Assembly: GCA_016719055.1 (NCBI GenBank)
Contig: JADKAW010000047.1
Location: 1-64,000, forward strand
Origin: Candidatus Rhodoferax mariagerensis
GTDB lineage: Bacteria > Pseudomonadota > Gammaproteobacteria > Burkholderiales > Burkholderiaceae_C
Length of the DNA stretch: 64,000 nt
Direction of reading: 5' to 3'
The translations under genes and the position numbers were made by a program. The notes under the pieces are model-generated. The model searched no databases, was not told the DNA's origin, and saw only the letters and a program-made list of their open reading frames with translations. The stretch's first letter is position 1. Every line of letters starts with the position of its first letter. Positions 58,033-64,000 of this stretch are shown piece after piece.

Positions 58033-59640
58033 TCAGCGCAAACCCTTGCGATGTCGTCCCAATCCATAGGCCGCCAATGCAGCCAGGCCAAAAGCGGCCA
58101 TGGGCAAGGCAATTTGCAGCACAGCCTGCACCGCCAGCACCCGCCGGTTGCCACCCGCACTCAAGGCCACCGCTTCGGTGGTGACGGTGACAAAACGGCC
58201 ACCGCCAGCAAACAAGGTTGGCAGGTATTGCGCCACACTCACCGCAAACCCGACTGCCATGGTGGCCAAAATGGGGCGCACCAACAGCGGCCATTTCACG
58301 GTTAAGCAAGCGCGCCACGGTGTTTGGCCCAGGGCGCGGGCCGTGGTCATCAGGCGCGCATCAAAAGCGCGGTAGGTCCCAACCAGGGTGAGCACCATGT
58401 AAGGCAGCACCCACAGCAGATGGCTCCAGACCAATGCCAGCGCGGTGCCGTCGATGTGCAAGTGCAGCAGCGCAGCGTATTGCCCGGCCACCAAGGGCAA
58501 AGCCGGCACGATCAGCGGCAGGTACAACAGCGCATTCAAACGCCTGGGCCCCCACTCCAGCCAGAGTAGCACGGCAGGCAAACACAGCACACTGGCTGCC
58601 AAACCCAGCCAGAGTGTGGTCCAAAACGGTGCCCAGTCAGCTTGTTGCCAAGTCTGCCATGACACCGAATCGGGCAACAGCGCCGGAAAAAACCAGGTTT
58701 GCGCCACGGACCACAACAACAGCACCGCCACCACCGCATAACCAGTCAAAAACAAAACGGTGTGCAGCTTGAACCAGTGCAGGTTGGCGCTGGGTCTGCG
58801 CTGCCCCTTGGGATATCGGTGCCGGCGCAGCCACAGCCTCGATACACCACGCACTGTTGCCGCACAACCCAGCAAGATAAAAAGTAACACCAGCGATGCC
58901 GCACTGCCGCGTGCCTGCAAAACAGGGTCGAGGTCCGTCAGCCAATGCCACACCAACACCGCCAGGGTAGGCGGTGTGCCCGGCCCCAGAATCACGGCCA
59001 TGTCCACCACCGACAGCCCATAAGCAAACACCGCCAGCACCGGCCAGAGCAGCCGTGGTAGCAACTGCGGCCACACAATCAGCATCCAGGTTTGCACGCG
59101 GCTGTAGCCCAAAGAGCGCCCCATCACCATCTGGCGCAAAACCGCCTGCTCACCCAGCACGGCGGCCAGCACCCACAGCAAGAACCAGCTTTCCTTGAGG
59201 GCCAGTGCCAACGCCAGGCTCAAGCCATAGGGGTCTTGCACCGTGGCCCAATCTGGCGGGCTGGTCCATTGAAGAAAATAGGCCACAGCCCTTGCCAGCC
59301 AACCGGAAGGTGCTATCAAAAAAAACAGACCAATGGCAAATGCGGCGTGTGGCACCGACAGCAAGAGCGGCAAACGGCGCTGCAACGCCGCCCACACCGG
59401 CCCTGGATAGTGCAGTGTCGCCAGTAACGCAGCGATACCACAGGCCAGCACCGTGCTCAGCACGCTGGAGATCAAGGTGGCCCGCAACGCCTGCGGCCAC
59501 TGGGTATCCAACCACAAGGCCCGCCACACCGAGACATCCAGAGCCGGGGCCAAAGCCCAATACAGACCAGGCAGCAGCGGCCCAAAGATCAGCAGCACCG
59601 GCAAGACCGCCAGCCAAAATTTGGCAGACTTCCCAGCCAA
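58033..59640 (-). CDS. ynjC: ABC transporter permease, fused double permease (YnjC-like)
   Basis: The 535-residue protein has about twelve membrane segments in two homologous halves, each with a BPD_transp_1 coupling loop: RSLGYSRVQTWMLIVWPQLL in the first and RALGQTPWRACLTVKWPLLV in the second (consensus EAA---G). This matches YnjC, which also carries two permease units. It pairs with the YnjD-like ATPase. The final residues (GLGRHRKGLR) overlap the next gene's start region. Confidence 0.9.
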   Translation of the reverse strand: MAGKSAKFWLAVLPVLLIFGPLLPGLYWALAPALDVSVWRALWLDTQWPQALRATLISSVLSTVLACGIAALLATLHYPGPVWAALQRRLPLLLSVPHAAFAIGLFFLIAPSGWLARAVAYFLQWTSPPDWATVQDPYGLSLALALALKESWFLLWVLAAVLGEQAVLRQMVMGRSLGYSRVQTWMLIVWPQLLPRLLWPVLAVFAYGLSVVDMAVILGPGTPPTLAVLVWHWLTDLDPVLQARGSAASLVLLFILLGCAATVRGVSRLWLRRHRYPKGQRRPSANLHWFKLHTVLFLTGYAVVAVLLLWSVAQTWFFPALLPDSVSWQTWQQADWAPFWTTLWLGLAASVLCLPAVLLWLEWGPRRLNALLYLPLIVPALPLVAGQYAALLHLHIDGTALALVWSHLLWVLPYMVLTLVGTYRAFDARLMTTARALGQTPWRACLTVKWPLLVRPILATMAVGFAVSVAQYLPTLFAGGGRFVTVTTEAVALSAGGNRRVLAVQAVLQIALPMAAFGLAALAAYGLGRHRKGLR

Positions 59641-59674
59641 ATTGACGCAAGCGAGTGTTACCTGTTACTTCATT

Positions 59675-59725
59675 AAGCATAGCTGCTAGCGCTTGCTATT
59701 AAAGGGCTAGAGGCATATTTCATCA
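59675..59725 (+). repeat. Dispersed short repeat copy (reference-like)
   Basis: CATAGCTGCTAGCGCTTGCT followed by ATTAAAGGGCTAGAGGCATA and TTTCATC. The AGCGCTT/AAGGGCT arms can pair imperfectly. This is the best-preserved copy in the window. Confidence 0.75.
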
Positions 59726-59966
59726 ATATTCTCAAAGGCCAGATCAGAGCACATGAAAGTTCACCTATCCCTGATAGCAGCACCAACCGCTAGCAGCGTG
59801 CGATGGGTGTCTGGCGCAGCATGGACTTGGGGTTTTGCCAAATCAAGGAGGAGGTTTGGGCGAAGCACAAACCGGGGGACATTTGCGGAGTCAGGCACCC
59901 AATGCGCGCTGCGGGTTAAAGCGCCACGGCACATGAATAACCACCGGTCTCGCCAAGCCGCAGAAT

Positions 59967-60041
59967 GGGGGTCAGAGCCCAATTCGGTATCGACGCCTCG
60001 GCAAGTTCGAAGACTTGGCCCCGAATTGGGGTCCGACCCCC
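59967..60041. repeat. REP-like inverted repeat
   Basis: GGGGGTCAGAGCCCAATTCG(G) at 59967-59987 and CCGAATTGGGGTCCGACCCC(C) at 60021-60041 are inverted copies, 19 of 21 positions matching, with a 33-base loop. GGGGTC-GACCCC-AATTCGG elements of this kind accompany RAYT-type REP sequences in many proteobacteria. No RAYT gene is in this window. Confidence 0.7.
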
Positions 60042-60076
60042 CTTCAGCTACCACCCGCAACCCAGGGTCAATCAAG

Positions 60077-61252
60077 CTACCGCGCACCATAACGCTTGAG
60101 CCACTCGCCCTCCAAGGCCTCGACCCAACTGGCGTGCGGCTCAGGCAAAGTGGGCACAGCCTCTGCCAAGGCCCCAGGTGCAGTCTTGCGCATCGTGGCC
60201 TGGGCAGCCGCAGGCAGCTTGCCAACGTCCAGCACCGTGCCATCACCCCAAACCGAGATGTCGGACTTGCGTGTCTGTGCCTCTACCGAGAGCAAAAAGT
60301 TTGCAAACACCTGCGCCCCCGCCTTGGCCCGCGCATTCACCGGTATCGCCACAAAATGCACATTGCCAATGGTGCCTCTGGTAAAACCAAAGCTGTAAGC
60401 CGTGGCAGGCAACTGTTTGCTGGCAATCAGGTTGGCCGCCTCATTGGGGTTGAAAGTGATCGACAGCTTGAGTTCTCCGTCACCCAACATGCGGTGCATC
60501 TCGGCCGCACTCGCCGCAAAGGTTTTGCCAGTCCGCCACAGGCTGGGGTGCAACTGATCCAGAAAAGCCCAAAGCGGCTGCGTGGCCGGCGCAAATGCCG
60601 CTGGCGTGACTGCCTGCTGCAACACCGCCGGGTTGGGCGTGAGGTCCAGCAACAACTGCTTGATGAAGGTGGTGCCATGAAAATCTGGCGGTTTGGGGTA
60701 AGTCACGCGCCCTGGGTTGGCTTTGGCAAACGCCAGCAGGTCAGCCGCCGATCGCGGTGGTGCAGGTGTTTTGGCACTGTCGGCAATAAAGGTGAGTTGC
60801 GCCGTCCCCCAAGGCGACTCAAACCCTTCGGTCGGCACCGAAAAATCGGTCCGCACCGGCTTGTTCAAATCCACCAGCCCCCAGTTGGGCAGGCTTTGCG
60901 CCCAGGGGCCAAACAGCAGGCCGCCATTTTTGAGATTGCGAAAGTTCTCGCCGTTCACCCACATCAGGTCCACCGAGCCGTCACCCTTGCGTCCGGCAGC
61001 CAGCTCGGTCTGCACCCGCTTCACCACCTCGGCCGCATCAGTGATCTTGACGTGGCGCACCTCCACGTCATAGCGGGCTTTAGCCTCTTTGGCGGCCCAG
61101 GCGATATAGGCGTTGATGGCTTCGCCACCACCCCAGGCGTTGAAATACACCGTCTGGCCCCGGGCTTCATTTTGAATCTGCGACCAGTCAGCATGGGACC
61201 CTGTGGCCACGCCCAGGGTCAGTACCATGGCGGTAAGCGTTGAAAATTTCAT
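60077..61252 (-). CDS. ynjB: ABC transporter substrate-binding protein (YnjB-like)
   Basis: The 391-residue protein starts with a signal peptide (MKFSTLTAMVLTLGVATGSHA) and then DWSQIQNEARGQTVYFNAWG, GGEAINAYIAW, SVDLMWVNGENFRNLKNGGL, FSVPTEGFESPWGTAQLTFI and MRKTAPGALAEAVPTLPEPH. This is the YnjB pattern of family-1-like solute-binding proteins. It should deliver an unknown solute to the YnjCD-like membrane complex. A 436-base repeat-bearing gap separates it from the permease gene. Confidence 0.9.
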   Translation of the reverse strand: MKFSTLTAMVLTLGVATGSHADWSQIQNEARGQTVYFNAWGGGEAINAYIAWAAKEAKARYDVEVRHVKITDAAEVVKRVQTELAAGRKGDGSVDLMWVNGENFRNLKNGGLLFGPWAQSLPNWGLVDLNKPVRTDFSVPTEGFESPWGTAQLTFIADSAKTPAPPRSAADLLAFAKANPGRVTYPKPPDFHGTTFIKQLLLDLTPNPAVLQQAVTPAAFAPATQPLWAFLDQLHPSLWRTGKTFAASAAEMHRMLGDGELKLSITFNPNEAANLIASKQLPATAYSFGFTRGTIGNVHFVAIPVNARAKAGAQVFANFLLSVEAQTRKSDISVWGDGTVLDVGKLPAAAQATMRKTAPGALAEAVPTLPEPHASWVEALEGEWLKRYGAR

Positions 61253-61462
61253 GCGAGAACACTCCAGTGGAAATTGATTTTGAAATTTAGTCGCAGCAAC
61301 CCGTCAAAACCTTACATCAGGGAATGTTGAAACGGGTTGGTATCGCCAGGCTCGGGAAACCAAGTTTTGCCCAAGCACCCGTTGACTAAAACACCACATT
61401 GAAGAAAAGTGGCGACTGGCGTGAAAAATTTTCATGGTTATCATGCTAAAGTGCTCTCGACC

Positions 61463-61476
61463 ATGATAAAAATCAA
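61463..61476. promoter_or_regulatory. FNR/ANR-like box
   Basis: ATGAT-AAAA-ATCAA differs from the FNR consensus TTGAT-N4-ATCAA at one of ten positions. It lies about 215 bases before the start of the Fe-S membrane protein gene and about 210 before that of the ynjB-like gene. Confidence 0.5.
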
Positions 61477-61561
61477 TGTTTTCCAATTCTGATCTGGTTT
61501 GGAAAACTCATTATTGAGACTAACAGGCCGATGGGTGTGATTGAAAGGATCCAAGGTTTTC

Positions 61562-61582
61562 ATATAAATCATTGATTTATAT
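61562..61582. repeat. Perfect palindrome, candidate operator
   Basis: ATATAAATCA-T-TGATTTATAT is a perfect inverted repeat with a one-base centre, 95 bases before the start of the Fe-S membrane protein gene. It is AT-rich, so chance is possible. Confidence 0.4.
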
Positions 61583-61677
61583 AAAACAAAAACCAAAAAT
61601 TGATTGGCTCAGGCTTTCCTTCCAGGTATTGCATATTGTTTTGTATGTAAATGTTGTTCTAAAAGTGGGCGGACGCG

Positions 61678-64000
61678 ATGTTATCTGGCGTACAAGAAAA
61701 AAAAATGCGAATTTTTCGGGGTCTGCTCACCGCTGGGTGGATCGTGTTGATTGTTTCGCTGTTCTGGGACCCGATTACGCCCCAACTGACTCAGCCCGAT
61801 AACCTGAACAGCCCCTTTCATCTGCAGGGTAAAACCGTCATGGTTCAGGGTGAGGCCATGCCAGAAACACCCTACGCGATGACAAACCGGATTTTCTGGA
61901 CCATGATCATTCCGGTGTTACCTCTTTTCTTTCTTGTGGCAGGCCATGAAGCCTGGCGGCGCATCTGCCCTCTCTCTTTCGTTTCACAAATTCCTCGCTA
62001 CCTCGGCTTGAGCCGTAAAAAGTCTGTCCTGATCAAGCGCACCGGGCAGATAGAAAAGCAGCTGGCCCTGGTTGGCAGGGACTCTTGGTGGCGCAAGAAC
62101 GTCTGGTACATCCAGTTTTTCCTGCTTTTTCTTGCGCTAAACATCCGGATACTCTTTGTCAACTCTGACCGTACTTCGTTGGGGCTGTTCTTTATCGGTG
62201 TCATCATCTTGGCCTTGGCTGTGGGTTACTTGTGGGGTGGCAAGACTTGGTGCAACTATATTTGTCCGATCGCGATCGTCCAGAAGATCTACACCGAACC
62301 CCGCGGTCTGCTCGAAAGCCAGGCGCACATGACCAGATTGCCGGTATCGCAATCCATGTGCCGGACCACGACCCCTGAAGGTGAGCGCAGCATCTGCGTA
62401 GGATGCACAGCGAACTGCCCAGATATTGACCTTGAGAGATCCTACTGGGAAAGCATTGAAGATCCCGCCCTGCGCCACGTCTATTACGGTTTCTTTGGTC
62501 TGATTGTCGGGTTCTACAGCTTCTACTATTTCTACTCTGGCACCTGGGACTATTACTTTTCAGGCGCATGGACGCACGAACCGGATCAACTCGGCAAGCT
62601 TTTCAAATCAGGGTTGTACCTCAATGGCGAGGCCTACGACATACCAAAAATCCTATCGTCGCCGCTGATACTGGGTTTTTTTGTTGCCGCTGCCGTGGTT
62701 CTGGGCAAAGCGCTGGAGTACGTCTATCGCAAGATCGTTAAAAAGGCCCATTTGCCCTTGACTGAACCCGAAATAATCAGTCGCTGCCTTTCATTCTCTG
62801 CCTATGTTTCGATCAACGTTTTCTATCTTTTCGGTGGCCGCCCCAACCTGATGCTTTTACCCGGCCCGGCGCTCAGGGTCATTGACATTCTTATTGTGGC
62901 GCTGACCACACTTTGGTTCTGGCAGGCAATCCAGCGCAATCCGATGCAGTACCGGCGCGAAGGCTTGGCAGCGAGCCTGCTGGGACAGTTGCGCAAGCTG
63001 AATGTTGATATCTCAAAATTTTTGGAGGGACGCAAACTAGAAGAACTTAAGCCCGACGAAGTCTATGTACTCGCCAAAACCTTGCCGAGTTTTTCACGCG
63101 AGCAGCGCATGCAGGCCTACCGCAACATTCTTGAAGAAGTGCTACGCACGGGCAAGACCGACACCAGCGCGAGCCTTGAATTGCTTCGCGAGGTACGTGT
63201 TGAAGTTGGCATCAGCGACGACGAACACCGACAACTATTGCAGGAGTTTGGCATCGACGGCGCAGACAAATTGCTCGATCCTGAAAAGGCCGCAACTTTT
63301 GAAAACTGGATCCGCCTTGACAACTACCGTCGGGTGATTGAACCGATCCTGCTCGCGCAACTTGATCTGGGGCACAAACTTTCAGGCCCCTTGCAGGACA
63401 GCGCTGTTGCACGCACTGTTCAGGAATATCGCGCCATCTACCACGTCTCTGAATTGGAGCATGCCAACGTCATCGCGAACATCACAGGAACGGGTGGCCT
63501 ATTGATTGAACGCGCCAAGCGCCAACTTGAAATGCTGGCGGACGACGCAGCGCTGGTGTTTGGATTGCGCAGCCAGATGCTGGCCGACCGGCAATGGCAT
63601 GCCATCGCCAACCTTCTGATTTCCAGCACGGTGCGTAGAATCAACGCGCTTTGTGCAAAACTGTTTGCCATGTTGATGACCCTGGGCAACACCAACGAGG
63701 CACGCCTGCTGGCCACCGAGATTGCCGAACTGATGGGTGGCGACATTGAAACCCCGTTAAGCCTGCCTGTGACGAGCGGCTCACGGGTCACTTGGGTAGA
63801 TTCGCTGGATGTCTCACTGGTGAATCTGCTGCGCGGCAGCCAGGAACTCGAATGCGATATTGTGCTGCCCTTGGACGATTCAGGTTTTCACTCTGTCATA
63901 AAAAAAGGGGGTGACCTGGCCCACAATCTAAAGCGCACGATAGCCACGGAAGACCCGCTGGTGGGTGCGCTCGCTCTGACCGCCATTTCCTACCTTGACC
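61678..64000 (+). CDS. Membrane Fe-S (NapH/NosR-like) protein, 3' end outside the window
   Basis: The frame is open from ATG 61678 (alternative ATG 61705 after an A9 tract) to the window end, at least 774 codons. The first 430 residues hold about eight membrane segments and polyferredoxin-type cysteines: GHEAWRRICPLSF, KTWCNYICPIAIV (Cys192, Cys196) and ICVGCTANCPDID (Cys240, 243, 247). From about residue 435 a soluble helical region follows with no recognised domain (FLEGRKLEELKPDEVYVLAK; SREQRMQAYRNILEEVLRTG). The N-terminal part resembles NapH/NosR/RdxA-type electron carriers, but the overall architecture is different and I do not recognise the complete protein. An FNR-like box upstream suggests anaerobic control. 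Confidence 0.75.
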   Translation, partial: MLSGVQEKKMRIFRGLLTAGWIVLIVSLFWDPITPQLTQPDNLNSPFHLQGKTVMVQGEAMPETPYAMTNRIFWTMIIPVLPLFFLVAGHEAWRRICPLSFVSQIPRYLGLSRKKSVLIKRTGQIEKQLALVGRDSWWRKNVWYIQFFLLFLALNIRILFVNSDRTSLGLFFIGVIILALAVGYLWGGKTWCNYICPIAIVQKIYTEPRGLLESQAHMTRLPVSQSMCRTTTPEGERSICVGCTANCPDIDLERSYWESIEDPALRHVYYGFFGLIVGFYSFYYFYSGTWDYYFSGAWTHEPDQLGKLFKSGLYLNGEAYDIPKILSSPLILGFFVAAAVVLGKALEYVYRKIVKKAHLPLTEPEIISRCLSFSAYVSINVFYLFGGRPNLMLLPGPALRVIDILIVALTTLWFWQAIQRNPMQYRREGLAASLLGQLRKLNVDISKFLEGRKLEELKPDEVYVLAKTLPSFSREQRMQAYRNILEEVLRTGKTDTSASLELLREVRVEVGISDDEHRQLLQEFGIDGADKLLDPEKAATFENWIRLDNYRRVIEPILLAQLDLGHKLSGPLQDSAVARTVQEYRAIYHVSELEHANVIANITGTGGLLIERAKRQLEMLADDAALVFGLRSQMLADRQWHAIANLLISSTVRRINALCAKLFAMLMTLGNTNEARLLATEIAELMGGDIETPLSLPVTSGSRVTWVDSLDVSLVNLLRGSQELECDIVLPLDDSGFHSVIKKGGDLAHNLKRTIATEDPLVGALALTAISYLD

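Larger units (their letters stand above)
59641..60076. other. Intergenic region between ynjC- and ynjB-like genes with repeats
   Basis: 436 bases without a supported gene. It carries a dispersed repeat copy at 59675-59725 and a REP-like inverted repeat at 59967-60041, which is a long gap for genes expected to be co-transcribed. Confidence 0.5.
61253..61677. promoter_or_regulatory. Divergent regulatory region, AT-rich
   Basis: It lies between the ynjB-like gene and the terminal Fe-S membrane protein gene. It contains an FNR-like box at 61463-61476 and a perfect 10-bp-arm palindrome at 61562-61582 (separate entries). No gene is supported. Confidence 0.5.

Overview
The window looks like a chromosomal segment of a betaproteobacterium, most likely Burkholderiales/Comamonadaceae (Rhodoferax- or Polaromonas-like). 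This rests on the clusters rlmE-ftsH-folP and carA-lysE-carB-greA-DUF4149, GTG/TTG starts with clear GGAG sites, a BMP-type nucleoside ABC operon, and a short dispersed repeat (about 45 bp, core AGCGCTT...AAGGGCTaGAGGC) found between genes. The genus is inference. Core genes are intact, while several accessory stretches are full of frameshifts, truncations and insertion scars.

Layout: 1-5.37 kb is a Mu-like prophage remnant (two related structural genes, a third module, head gene F, virion morphogenesis gene G), all broken by frameshifts. It abuts a truncated Rhs/YD-repeat gene (5.37-5.93 kb). A DUF4160-DUF2442 pair follows, its first gene split by an IS4-type element that has perfect 18-bp ends and a 10-bp target duplication (6.38-7.74 kb). 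Then come a large Rhs protein with an AT-rich tip, and a secreted DUF1566 protein behind a terminator-containing leader (8.1-13.7 kb). The core block 14.3-24.9 kb holds folP, ftsH, rlmE, yhbY, DUF4149, greA, carB, a LysE exporter and carA. 25-38.7 kb holds a BLUF photoreceptor, a PPOX-fold protein, tryptophanase, a SulP-STAS-cNMP transporter, UshA-like nucleotidase, a hybrid histidine kinase, an RluA-type synthase, a ribosome hibernation factor, GNAT, a KASIII enzyme, DUF808 and SRPBCC proteins.

38.9-47.5 kb is a nucleoside-type ABC operon (binding protein, ATPase, two permeases) divergent from a ribokinase. It is split by a 2.8-kb island carrying MNT/HEPN, hsdM/S and vapBC remnants. The island is flanked by a 110-bp, about 93% identical duplication of the ATPase 3' end. 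47.5-56 kb is a second accessory island: IS3 scar, EcsC protein, frameshifted aldo/keto reductase, hemolysin III, a GIY-YIG/DUF4357 + AlbA_2/ATPase operon, an operon headed by a diadenylate-cyclase (DAC) family protein, and a DUF4276 fragment. 56-61.3 kb is a ynjBCD-like ABC transporter operon followed by a CDP-alcohol phosphotransferase and DUF3047. The window ends inside a large membrane Fe-S protein gene with an FNR-like box upstream.

The most promising candidate for an undescribed system is the DAC operon at 53.4-55.4 kb, followed by the AlbA_2 + GIY-YIG pair beside it. The island inside the ABC operon is the most unusual structure.
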